A stretch of DNA of 22,259 nt from Candidatus Poseidonia alphae (GTDB lineage Archaea > Thermoplasmatota > Poseidoniia > Poseidoniales > Poseidoniaceae): NCBI GenBank assembly GCA_002505405.1, contig DAVD01000019.1, positions 60,709-82,967 on the forward strand. Reading direction: 5' to 3'. The notes below the pieces were generated by a model. It ran no database searches. It was not told where the DNA came from and saw nothing but the letters and a program-made list of their open reading frames with translations. A program made the translations under genes and the position numbers. This document shows positions 6,728-14,484 of this stretch, one piece after another. Within the stretch, counting starts at the first letter, position 1. Every line of letters begins with the position of its first letter.

Positions 6728-8503
6728 GTGCGTGGACCGACCGACAACGAGGAAGAAAGACGGGTGCAAGCTGCAACCTGCGCCTTGACTTCCATGGTCA
6801 AACATTTGGGGGTTGACCCTGAACCATGGATGGCCTCCGCTCTAGCACCTCTTCCTGAAACCCTCCGAATCTCCGTCCATCGTTCCGACCGTGAGTGGAC
6901 GCTTGAACAAGTGAAGCAACTTGGGGGTAAACCTCTTTCATGGATGCCTAATGAATCAGGCTGGGTGATGCCTTTTGCTCGGGGAAGGGCCCCCGAGGGT
7001 GTCGCGCAACGGATGATGGCTCTGTTGCATGAAACCGGTCGCATCACCCGACAAGAAGCCGCCAGTATGCTTCCTGTTCGACTGCTGGACCTGACGCAGG
7101 AAACGCTCGCCTTGGACCTCTGTGCTGCACCAGGTTCCAAAGCAACGCAACTGGCTGAAGGGCTGCATCCGAATGGGGTTGTTGTAGCCAATGAGCCTGT
7201 ATCTGGGCGACTTAACATGCTGGTTAGCAACCGGAGCCGATTGAGTTTGGCCAACATGGTCATCACGCAACATGATGGACGTCACCTCGGTCGAATTCCG
7301 CCTCCAGGGTTTGATGCAGTGGTGGCAGATGTCCCATGTACTGGAACTGCGACAACTCGAAAAAACCGTGACGTATGGTGGAATTGGACGCCAAGAGAAG
7401 GGCGCCGAATGTTCAAGATGCAACTTGAAATCGCCATGCGTGGAGCTGCTTTGCTCGCCCCTGGTGGAAGTTTGGTCTACTCTACGTGCAGCATCGACCC
7501 GATTGAAAATGAAGCGGTGGTTGCCGAAATTCTCCGAAGATGCCCATATTTGGAACTGGTCCCGATTGACGATGAACTCCTACCGGGCCTCATCCTCCAT
7601 CCCGGAATGAATCAATGGCCTTGTTTTGACGAAGAAGGCAAGCCAACAGAAGCGGGGGGAGGCCGTGACGGCCTACCGTTCCTTGACGCCACCCACCTTT
7701 GCCCAGACGACCGCATTGAACAACTTGAAGAAAGCGAGGTTGCTTTTGAGCAGCATTTGAAAGAGGTGTTGCCCGGTTGCAGAAGGTTGTGGCACATGGA
7801 TAACGACACGGGGGGTTTCTTCCTCGCCTTGTTGCGGCATCGCCCAGAAGCATCTCCCGAAGGCATTGCTCAAACCTTCCGTTCGAGAAGACAATTGCGC
7901 AATGATGCGGGGTGGGAGCCCAAAGTCAGAAACGCCCCCCCTCATGACAAAAATACCGTTGTCCGGGCGGACGAAGAAGTCCAAAATGAGGTGTTTTCAG
8001 CCTATGGAATGGACGATTCTCCCTATTCTGTATGGCAGCGTGGTAAACGAATGAACATCGCCCCTCCAATGGTAGCACAGCGGCTCTATGACAGAGAATG
8101 CCCCAACAACAAAGGGGAACTGTGGCCAAAGGGAACCTTCCACCCGTTACGGGCCGTTCATGTCGGTATGCCGGCGTTTACATTGAAGAAAAATTCTTGG
8201 CGCACCCGCCAGGAAGCGCTGTACCTTTTGAGCGATGCTATCGCGAAGAATACGATGGATGTCGACCTTGAAACCTTTACTCGGCTTTTGCGGGGCTGGG
8301 CGCCAATGGTTGCCGATTTTGAAGAAGAAATGGGGTGTAAGGAACTCCCAATGGGCGCCTTTTTACTGACAACAAGTCTCGGCTCAAGAACCGAGATGAT
8401 CTCGGTATGGGTTGGTGCTCGAGTGACACTCATGGTCGATCTTTCAGAACAAAACCTCCTGCGGAAAAAACTTGACCTTCCGTGGCGAGATGAGGAGGAA
8501 TAA
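6728..8503 (+). CDS. Trm4/NSUN2-like RNA (cytosine-5) methyltransferase
   Basis: GTG 6728 is chosen as start because GGAGG lies seven bases upstream, giving 591 residues. The Rossmann methyltransferase core is clear: SAM motif I LALDLCAAPGSKATQLAE near 127, motif IV DVPCTGTATTRKN with Cys204, and motif VI YSTCSIDPIENEAVV with the second Cys at 254. Two Cys are the mark of RNA m5C methyltransferases, one for attack on C6 and one for release. After the core come elements resembling eukaryotic NSUN2/Trm4 (RKN-DVW-WTP, LPGL-HPGMNQW, DNDTGGFFLALL) and a C-terminal domain of about 200 residues. These enzymes modify cytosines of tRNA. The following gene starts three bases later with its ribosome binding site inside the end of this one, so the two are co-transcribed. 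Confidence 0.92.
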   Translation: MRGPTDNEEERRVQAATCALTSMVKHLGVDPEPWMASALAPLPETLRISVHRSDREWTLEQVKQLGGKPLSWMPNESGWVMPFARGRAPEGVAQRMMALLHETGRITRQEAASMLPVRLLDLTQETLALDLCAAPGSKATQLAEGLHPNGVVVANEPVSGRLNMLVSNRSRLSLANMVITQHDGRHLGRIPPPGFDAVVADVPCTGTATTRKNRDVWWNWTPREGRRMFKMQLEIAMRGAALLAPGGSLVYSTCSIDPIENEAVVAEILRRCPYLELVPIDDELLPGLILHPGMNQWPCFDEEGKPTEAGGGRDGLPFLDATHLCPDDRIEQLEESEVAFEQHLKEVLPGCRRLWHMDNDTGGFFLALLRHRPEASPEGIAQTFRSRRQLRNDAGWEPKVRNAPPHDKNTVVRADEEVQNEVFSAYGMDDSPYSVWQRGKRMNIAPPMVAQRLYDRECPNNKGELWPKGTFHPLRAVHVGMPAFTLKKNSWRTRQEALYLLSDAIAKNTMDVDLETFTRLLRGWAPMVADFEEEMGCKELPMGAFLLTTSLGSRTEMISVWVGARVTLMVDLSEQNLLRKKLDLPWRDEEE

Positions 8504-8506
8504 GTC

Positions 8507-9679
8507 ATGAAAACGAAGACTTCCGTACTTGTAATGACGGCGCTCATCTGTCTTCTTTCACCGTTGGGCTGGGCTCAAACACCGCTTGTGGTTCATGCAT
8601 CATCACCGATCAGCACAACAGAATACAGCACAATAGAGGAAGTATTTGTCACCGAAGATTCGCCGAACTACGCACCAAGCCAGGATGAAGACACCGTTCG
8701 GTGGGTCTGGTGGTCCTGGAGCGAAACGACCGGTTCGGATTGGCCTGACGATGATGCAATGTACCGGGCAGACCAACTTGGTTTGAACCTCTCAACCCTC
8801 GATGAGCCTCAAGTCTACCGCCATGCTGTTGATTCGGAGGAGGCGGTGTCGCTTGCTGGCGATGTTGAAATCATGGCAGGAGATGTTGGCTACTGGTTTG
8901 TTCAGTTCCATTTGGAAATTACTCCGATCGTCGAACTCTCCAACGATACGCTCCTCTACATCGTCCTCACCGAAGACGTCAGCGAAGACCATCACGGCCG
9001 TCGAGGTGTTGATATCGTTCATGAAATGCGGCCTGAAGTTGGGTTTTCTCTCCAAGCAAACAACGTAACGGAGACGACGTTCTCTCTTTCATCGGACCAC
9101 TTGGCTGCGGCTGGAGTTGACTTGCGACAGATCTCAACGGGCTGGCGCTACAGCCTCATGATGTTCAACGGAACACAAGCCAATGACTCCTCGATGCGCA
9201 TACTCACGCTCGCTTCCGGACCCTTACCTTCCCCGTATCAACACACGACTGCTGGAGGGCAGTGGACGCCGATTATTTTGATAGCGGTTGCCTTTGTCAT
9301 TTGCAGTGCGGTGGTTGCTAATTCAAGAAAGCGCGAAGAAGGAATTCCTCGAATTAAAGCCGTTTGGTCTGCTTCATCGCCAACAACACTCATGATCAAA
9401 CTCGAAGCGGGTACGTTGGCGTTCCGCACACAGGATTGGACCGTTGAAGCCCCATGGAAGTTCAAAGGACGCCCTCCTAAACCATCGCTTCAGCCTACGG
9501 AACAAAAAGAATTCACCGTTCAATTTTCCCAACACCACGCAGAAGATTGTCGATTTGAAGTCGGTTTAGAGGTTGATGAAATGGGAGCATGGAGACAACA
9601 TGTCTGGCTTCCAGCTCCTTCCACGGCAACCTTGACCGGGGGAAGTGTTGAAGACGACAGCACGGTTGCTCTTGATTGA
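8507..9679 (+). CDS. Secreted/anchored membrane protein of unknown function
   Basis: Not recognised. It starts with a clear signal peptide (residues 1-23, hydrophobic TALICLLSPLGWA with a small-residue cleavage site), preceded by GAGGAGGAA. Residues 24-245 form an extracytoplasmic beta-rich domain rich in Trp, Asp and Ser/Thr with several N-glycosylation sequons (NLS, NDT, NVT, NGT, NDS). A hydrophobic segment at about 251-270 spans the membrane, and a Lys/Arg cluster (SRKREEG) marks the cytoplasmic side. The remaining 115 residues form a second, cytoplasmic domain with strands such as TLMIKLEAGTLAFRTQ. No catalytic motif is seen. Its stop overlaps the start of the Lrp gene (TGATG), so the methyltransferase, this gene and the regulator probably form one transcription unit. 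Confidence 0.88.
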   Translation: MKTKTSVLVMTALICLLSPLGWAQTPLVVHASSPISTTEYSTIEEVFVTEDSPNYAPSQDEDTVRWVWWSWSETTGSDWPDDDAMYRADQLGLNLSTLDEPQVYRHAVDSEEAVSLAGDVEIMAGDVGYWFVQFHLEITPIVELSNDTLLYIVLTEDVSEDHHGRRGVDIVHEMRPEVGFSLQANNVTETTFSLSSDHLAAAGVDLRQISTGWRYSLMMFNGTQANDSSMRILTLASGPLPSPYQHTTAGGQWTPIILIAVAFVICSAVVANSRKREEGIPRIKAVWSASSPTTLMIKLEAGTLAFRTQDWTVEAPWKFKGRPPKPSLQPTEQKEFTVQFSQHHAEDCRFEVGLEVDEMGAWRQHVWLPAPSTATLTGGSVEDDSTVALD

Positions 9680-10158
9680 TGACCATGGATTTGGACGAGA
9701 CCGACCGGCGCTTACTCTCCTTGCTCAACGACGATGCGCGCCAAAGTCAACGGCAACTGGCACGCCAACTTGGCGTCGCTCAAGGAACCGTAACAAATCG
9801 CATCAAGCGCTTGGAAGAGGCCGGTGTTATCTCGGGGTACTCCGCTGTCCTCAATCCTGAACAGATCGGCTGGTCCATGACCATTATGGCTGGCCTGCGC
9901 ATTGTCAAAGGAAGCATGATCGACGTCCAGCAGAAAATCGCTGCTGACCCACGCGTTTTTGCTGTTTATGACGTGACTGGAGACTGGGATTCAATGGTTC
10001 TTGCTCGGGTCAAAGACCGCGAAGATTTGGACAACCTAGCAAAAACCGTTTTCACGCTTGAGGGGGTCGCCCGTTCCTTTACCCATGTTGTCCTCAATAC
10101 GGTCAAGGAAGATCCGCTCCCACAACCTGCTCAACCGGATGAAACCTCATCCAACTGA
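9679..10158 (+). CDS. Lrp/AsnC-family transcriptional regulator
   Basis: The 159-residue protein has both Lrp parts. Residues 1-55 are the winged helix-turn-helix: LDETDRRLLSLLNDDARQS, then LARQLGVAQGTVTNRIKRLEEAGVI with the recognition helix. Residues 65-145 are the RAM effector domain (MAGLRIVKGS, then VYDVTGDWDSMVLARV and a closing strand). Such proteins assemble as dimers to octamers and respond to amino acids or other small ligands. The Pro-rich tail is probably disordered. ATG 9679 overlaps the previous stop; ATG 9685 is an equally good internal start. Its 3' end overlaps the convergent Toprim gene by 28 bases. Targets cannot be read from the sequence. Confidence 0.93.
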   Translation: MTMDLDETDRRLLSLLNDDARQSQRQLARQLGVAQGTVTNRIKRLEEAGVISGYSAVLNPEQIGWSMTIMAGLRIVKGSMIDVQQKIAADPRVFAVYDVTGDWDSMVLARVKDREDLDNLAKTVFTLEGVARSFTHVVLNTVKEDPLPQPAQPDETSSN

Positions 10159-10625
10159 TCGATGAGAGGCCCCAAAACATCCACTAAGCCCGACATTCCC
10201 TCAACGGTCTTTGTTTCGGGTTTCAAGCATCGAAGGAGCGTCTTGTACAGAGATTCATCAAAGGCTACGTCCAAGGATTCAAGGTTACGACGGCATGTAT
10301 TCTGAAGTCGCCCTCCAGTCCGGTCCCAATCCATCAATACAATGATGGTCGGCCCGTTGTCATCCTCATGCCTTCTTCCGTAGGTATCGACCAAATACAC
10401 CAGTACATCGTCCACGCTCCATCCGCGGTTGAGCAGTTCTATTGGGCCAGTGAACCCGAGACGAGACAATGTTCTGCGGTCACGTAATCCTTCAACGAGA
10501 ATGGCACAGTCGTGAGTTCGATTGCGCTCACGAGCCTCAGCTAGCGCTCGAGCGGCATCCCACCAGCGCTGTTCGGCATTTGCAGAACCCCGGCGAAGAC
10601 CATGATAGGAATCGTCGCTCATCAT
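10131..10625 (-). CDS. Small Toprim-domain protein
   Basis: The protein of 164 residues has the Toprim signature: CAILVEGLRDRRTL with the catalytic-type Glu45, then a strand with IIVLMDWDRTGGRL giving Asp99 and Asp101 of the DxD motif. The Toprim fold binds Mg2+ and acts in primases, topoisomerases and RNase M5-like nucleases; small archaeal stand-alone Toprim proteins exist but their substrates are little known. A helix of about 30 residues before the domain and a C-terminal helical part after it complete the protein. It overlaps the upstream DUF167 gene by four bases (ATGA) and its end overlaps the Lrp gene from the other side. Confidence 0.88.
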   Translation of the reverse strand: MMSDDSYHGLRRGSANAEQRWWDAARALAEARERNRTHDCAILVEGLRDRRTLSRLGFTGPIELLNRGWSVDDVLVYLVDTYGRRHEDDNGPTIIVLMDWDRTGGRLQNTCRRNLESLDVAFDESLYKTLLRCLKPETKTVEGMSGLVDVLGPLIDQLDEVSSG

Positions 10626-10942
10626 CCGTCCTCCAAAACCTCGTTCAATCGCACCAACAGGTCATCAAGGGCAATCGATTCAAGCCGCAACCGTTTCTTG
10701 CGCGAACGATGGCCTGTTACCACCGTCACATCAGCAGCCTTCAGACGAAACTGTTGAGCGACGACATGAACGACGGCTCGATTCGCTTGCCCCTGTCTTG
10801 CCTCTGCCTTCACAGCGATGACCAAACGTGAGCGCCACTGGTTAAACCCAGTGACTCCCTGCTTTGATGCCCCAGGCTGAATTTCAACCTCCATCAATAG
10901 AGCCCCGTCCAGGGTCTGGGTCAGGCACGTCCCGACGTCCAT
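10622..10942 (-). CDS. DUF167 / YggU-family (UPF0235) protein
   Basis: The 106-residue protein matches the DUF167 pattern: an opening strand with EIQPGASKQGVTG, the helix-strand region RLVIAVKAEARQGQANRAVV where the family has the conserved P/R-x-x-G-x-A-N turn, and the terminal strand VTVVTGHRSRKKRLRLE. Members are small alpha/beta proteins of unknown exact role, found in all domains. The four-base overlap with the Toprim gene means translational coupling. It begins about 210 bases from the divergent oxidase operon, so the gap 10943-11155 holds both promoters. Confidence 0.9.
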   Translation of the reverse strand: MDVGTCLTQTLDGALLMEVEIQPGASKQGVTGFNQWRSRLVIAVKAEARQGQANRAVVHVVAQQFRLKAADVTVVTGHRSRKKRLRLESIALDDLLVRLNEVLEDG

Positions 10943-11051
10943 AACGACTCATTTTCCGGCCGGCTTTTTATTGTCTCCCGGCAGCGTGAAGCCGCCCCTT
11001 CTTGTTGTGACACTTTTATCGTGTTTCATATCAAAAAATACGCGAAACGGA

Positions 11052-11072
11052 AGGCTGGAGAGCCTCGCGAGG
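11052..11072 (+). promoter_or_regulatory. Inverted repeats in the cox operon leader
   Basis: Two adjoining symmetrical elements are seen: AGGCT-GGAG-AGCCT (11052-11065), a possible 5-bp hairpin, and the perfect 10-base palindrome CCTCGCGAGG (11063-11072). AT-rich stretches at 11013-11020 and 11033-11040 upstream are possible TATA elements, so these repeats would fall near or just after the start of transcription and could be an operator or an RNA structure. No known regulator site was recognised. Confidence 0.4.
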
Positions 11073-11095
11073 GAGATGGAAAGAAGGGGTGCTTC

Positions 11096-11129
11096 TAGCC
11101 CCCTGCAACAAATGCTTAAGGAGGGGCTA
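11096..11129 (+). promoter_or_regulatory. Leader hairpin before coxB
   Basis: TAGCCCC (11096-11102) pairs perfectly with GGGGCTA (11123-11129) across a 20-base loop. The loop's 3' side contains AAGGAGG, a Shine-Dalgarno-like sequence, and the stem uses part of it. The real coxB ribosome binding site (AAGGTGATT, about 11145-11153) follows the hairpin. This could act as a translation switch or an RNA processing site; it is followed by no T-run, so it does not look like a terminator. Confidence 0.4.
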
Positions 11130-11155
11130 CGCGGCGGTAGAATCAAGGTGATTCC

Positions 11156-12151
11156 ATGGTCGCGGAAGATACGGTATTCTCTGTTCTCTATGATAAATTC
11201 ATGTTTTGGTCTATTCTCGTCGGAGTTCTAACCTTCGGATGGATGTTCCTCGCCATGCTGCGATACCGCGAAGGCGTTGAGCCAGATACAACTGATATCG
11301 ACCATATTGAGGTGGGCTCGTTCCCTGTTGACCGGCACAACACTCCTATGGAAGTGATGTTTTATCTGGCCCCAACCCTCATCGTTCTGTGGCTCATCGT
11401 TCTCGCTGTATCGTCAAATGCTGCGGTGTGGGTCATCCCCGATGACGATGATGCACACAACATGAAAATCACTGGAAAGCAGTGGTTCTGGGACTTTGAA
11501 TATGAAGACGAACTTACTTGGGAAGACGACGAGGCACTTACCTCCATCAATGTAGACTGGCCAACGCTCGGCAATTTGTATGTTAATGCCAGTGGCTCAG
11601 AAGCAACGAACGTGACGGTCACCGTTGAAGGGGTCGCCACTGAATTTGCTCTTGACCAACTTACCTCCTCCTTGGAAGTAACGCCAGGAGACGGCGTTGA
11701 TTACTTCAATCCATCATCTTACTCCTTTATCGAAGTCAGCGATGTTGATGGCCAAGTGCTTCACACTTGGATGCACATCCCAGAAGACCACAAGTTCTCT
11801 TCAGCGGCAAATGAACCGATGATTCTACCCTGCGACCAAAACACTGTATTCAACATGAAATCAGAACCAAGCGATGAATCTAACCCGAACTATGTCGGTG
11901 TCCAGCATTCGTTTTGGCTTCCTGAATGGGGCGTCAAAGAAGACCTGGTCCCCGGACATGCAGAGGGTACATGGATGACCGTTATGCCCGACGACCCTGG
12001 AATGTTTCCGATTAAATGTGCTGAGTACTGCGGTAATCAGCACGCCTACATGACCGGCCAAGTCAAAATTGTCGCCATGGAGGGAACGGACTGTTCCACA
12101 GACACCGGCGTAAAGAAGACCGGAGATTCAAACGATGGAGGTGATTATTGA
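11156..12151 (+). CDS. coxB: Cytochrome c oxidase subunit II (CuA subunit)
   Basis: Two membrane helices (about 14-36 and 64-90) anchor an extracytoplasmic cupredoxin domain. GKQWFWDFEYED at 106-117 is the aromatic strand through which electrons enter. The dinuclear CuA ligands are complete: His in VQHSFWLPEWG and the C-terminal CAEYCGNQHAYM, giving Cys, Cys, His and Met. The site shows that the oxidase takes electrons from a small soluble or membrane-bound copper or heme protein and not from quinol. An acidic insertion of about 100 residues between the aromatic strand and the His is longer than usual and probably adds a surface lobe. It is the first gene of the oxidase operon; its stop overlaps the next start (TGATG). 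Confidence 0.95.
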   Translation: MVAEDTVFSVLYDKFMFWSILVGVLTFGWMFLAMLRYREGVEPDTTDIDHIEVGSFPVDRHNTPMEVMFYLAPTLIVLWLIVLAVSSNAAVWVIPDDDDAHNMKITGKQWFWDFEYEDELTWEDDEALTSINVDWPTLGNLYVNASGSEATNVTVTVEGVATEFALDQLTSSLEVTPGDGVDYFNPSSYSFIEVSDVDGQVLHTWMHIPEDHKFSSAANEPMILPCDQNTVFNMKSEPSDESNPNYVGVQHSFWLPEWGVKEDLVPGHAEGTWMTVMPDDPGMFPIKCAEYCGNQHAYMTGQVKIVAMEGTDCSTDTGVKKTGDSNDGGDY

Positions 12152-14484
12152 TGCGCACACGAGTTTCAATCATATTGGGAGTCCTTCTCCTTGCTCTGGT
12201 TGCAACACCTCAATTCACAGCCATTCCTTCTGGAATCGGTTCTGCTGGTGACCAAGGATGTTCCTGTCACGGCGGAGTATCCCCCGACACAAGCGTCGTT
12301 GTCGATGGACTTCCAGAAGTATACAATGCAAGTGAAACTTACACGTTCACCGTGACCGTCATCAACGATGTCATGGAACTCTACGATGACGGTGGCGAGG
12401 ACTGGAACGGTCGGGCTGGAGGATACCGAATTTTGACAACCCACGGAAATGTCGTTGCTATTCCAAACACACTCGGACAGGACATGGATGGCGGCCTCAC
12501 GCACACTACTGAAGCAAATACAGTTCGCTCTTGGACGTTTGAATGGACCGCTCCTGCAGCTGACGATGAAAACGTTGAGATGACCGTTTACGGGAACGCT
12601 GTGAACGGTGGCGCTGGTTCTGGTGGAGACTACTGGAACCAAGCACTCATCTCCATCCCTGGAGTCAACGCTGGTGCACTTGCGCCAAGTGCAAGCGCCT
12701 TGGTGATTTTCATTACCGCCATCGGACTTGCTGTCGGCCTCATCTTTGTTGGAATCCTTTGGATCTTTTACCGACGTTCTCCGGACACGTTCACCATGCA
12801 ACAGTTCTGGGATTTTCTCAAGCCTTGGTTGACCACAACGGACCACAAGCAAGTCGGAGTCATGTACTTCTTGTTCGGATTCTTCTTCTTCCTGGTCGGA
12901 GGGTTGCTTGCTCTGCTGTTCCGAATCCAGCTTGCTTTGCCTGAGAACGATTTCCTCACCTACGACGAATACAATTCGTACTTTACACTCCACGGAACAA
13001 CCATGATTTTCCTAGCCGCCATGCCAATGATTGCTGGATTCATGAACTATGTCCTCCCTCTTCAAATCGGGGCAAAGGACTTGGCGTTCCCAAGAATCAA
13101 CGCCATGGGACTTTGGCTCCTCGTCTTTTCAACACCGCTCATCTTTACGGGGATTTGGTCTGGACAAGCTGCTGATATCACATGGGTCATGTACCCGCCT
13201 TACTCTTCACTCACGGAGGCGAACATGGGTGCTGAACTTGCGAATTACGGTTCGAACGCAGGAACAACAGCGTTTATTTCGGGCATTCTCATGCTCGGTG
13301 CTTCATCGACCCTCGGTGGCGTGAACTTCATTACGACCGTATTTACCATGCGTGCGAAGGGCGTTACATGGATGAAAATGCCACTCTTCTCGTGGTCGGT
13401 CTTCATCAGCGTGTTCATGCTCTACATGTCGCTTCCAGCCTTCATCATCGGAGTCGCTTTCTTGCTCTTTGACCACACCATCGGAACCACATTCTTCGTT
13501 GCAGGTGGAGACCCGCTGCTCTTCCAACACTTGTTCTGGTTCTTCGGCCACCCTGAAGTATACGTTGTGATTGTACCTGCCTTCGGAATTGTTTCTGAAG
13601 TTCTCGCAACTTCCGCTCGCCGTTCGATCTTTGGCTACAAATCAATGGTCTTCGCCATGGCGGGAATAGGAATCGTCGGATTCGTCGTATGGGGCCACCA
13701 CATGCTCACGTCCGGCATGGACCCGTTCTGGAGAGCCGTGTTCATGATTACGACCATGTTTGTTGCCATACCGACCGGAGCAAAAATCTTCAATTGGCTT
13801 GCTACCCTTTGGGGCGGCTCTTTGGTGATGAAAACCCACACGCTTTGGTCCCTGGGCTTCATCGTGACGTTCACCCTTGGTGGAATCTCTGGAATGTTCT
13901 TCCCTGTATCGGGTATGGACATCCACTTCCACGATTCATACTTCGTTGTGGCTCACTTCCACTACGTCTTCATCGGCGGAACGGTCTTCGGACTGTTTTC
14001 CGGACTTTACTATTGGTTCCCCAAAGTTACAGGTCGCAAGATGAACGAAACCCTAGGACTCTGGCATTTCCTCGTCGGATTTGCTTCCTATAACGCAGCG
14101 TTCTGGCCCATGCACGCACTCGGGATCATGGGCATGCCCCGACGAACCCACAGTTATACTGTCGAATCTGGATTTGCGGAGTACAACATGGCTGTGTCCA
14201 CCTTTGCATTCATCTTTGGCCTGAGCCAAATCCTTCTCCTTTGGAACATCATCTACTCCTCTCGTCGAGGAGAACCTGTGGGCAAAGACCCGTGGGGCGG
14301 ATGGTCACTCGAATGGTCCACTACCTCGCCACCACCTACACCGTCGTTCCACGAGGACCCCGTACAAGGTGACATGAACGAACGCTACGGCCATCACAAG
14401 CCCGATACTGGGAAACTCATTGACAAACTGCTGAAAGCCGAGCCGAAAAGTACGGTCGTCGGCAAGTTGGAGGGAGAAGAATGA
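12151..14484 (+). CDS. coxA: Cytochrome c oxidase subunit I fused to an N-terminal secreted CxCH domain
   Basis: ATG 12151 follows GGAGGTGAT at six bases. Residues 1-25 are a signal peptide; residues 30-170 form an extracytoplasmic beta domain beginning GDQGCSCHGG (Cys37, Cys39, His40), resembling the Reeler-like 'choice-of-anchor V' domain. A helix at 183-206 links it to a complete subunit I (about 230-690). There, His281 and His604 can bind the low-spin heme, His602 heme a3, and His467, His516 and His517 CuB; Tyr471 lies in GHPEVY for the His-Tyr cross-link. Asp310, Glu469 and Lys545 (PTGAK) give D- and K-channels of an A1-type enzyme, so oxygen reduction with proton pumping is expected. 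At 777 residues it is over 200 longer than a plain subunit I. It overlaps coxC by four bases. Confidence 0.95.
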   Translation: MRTRVSIILGVLLLALVATPQFTAIPSGIGSAGDQGCSCHGGVSPDTSVVVDGLPEVYNASETYTFTVTVINDVMELYDDGGEDWNGRAGGYRILTTHGNVVAIPNTLGQDMDGGLTHTTEANTVRSWTFEWTAPAADDENVEMTVYGNAVNGGAGSGGDYWNQALISIPGVNAGALAPSASALVIFITAIGLAVGLIFVGILWIFYRRSPDTFTMQQFWDFLKPWLTTTDHKQVGVMYFLFGFFFFLVGGLLALLFRIQLALPENDFLTYDEYNSYFTLHGTTMIFLAAMPMIAGFMNYVLPLQIGAKDLAFPRINAMGLWLLVFSTPLIFTGIWSGQAADITWVMYPPYSSLTEANMGAELANYGSNAGTTAFISGILMLGASSTLGGVNFITTVFTMRAKGVTWMKMPLFSWSVFISVFMLYMSLPAFIIGVAFLLFDHTIGTTFFVAGGDPLLFQHLFWFFGHPEVYVVIVPAFGIVSEVLATSARRSIFGYKSMVFAMAGIGIVGFVVWGHHMLTSGMDPFWRAVFMITTMFVAIPTGAKIFNWLATLWGGSLVMKTHTLWSLGFIVTFTLGGISGMFFPVSGMDIHFHDSYFVVAHFHYVFIGGTVFGLFSGLYYWFPKVTGRKMNETLGLWHFLVGFASYNAAFWPMHALGIMGMPRRTHSYTVESGFAEYNMAVSTFAFIFGLSQILLLWNIIYSSRRGEPVGKDPWGGWSLEWSTTSPPPTPSFHEDPVQGDMNERYGHHKPDTGKLIDKLLKAEPKSTVVGKLEGEE

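Noticed and set aside
5313..6776. Longer start (6776) for the CcmF-like protein
   Set aside because: It would overlap the start of the divergent methyltransferase gene and its ribosome binding site, and the added 40 residues are not membrane-like or conserved-looking.
6463..7266. 267-codon minus frame inside the methyltransferase gene
   Set aside because: It lies antisense to clear catalytic motifs, is rich in Ser/Arg, and has no recognisable domain.
10971..11231. 86-codon plus frame in the cox leader
   Set aside because: It runs into the coxB gene in another frame, has no ribosome binding site, and crosses the leader inverted repeats.
12166..12993. 275-codon minus frame opposite coxA
   Set aside because: Antisense to the signal peptide and CxCH domain, which have strong protein logic and a ribosome binding site; no domain in the minus frame.
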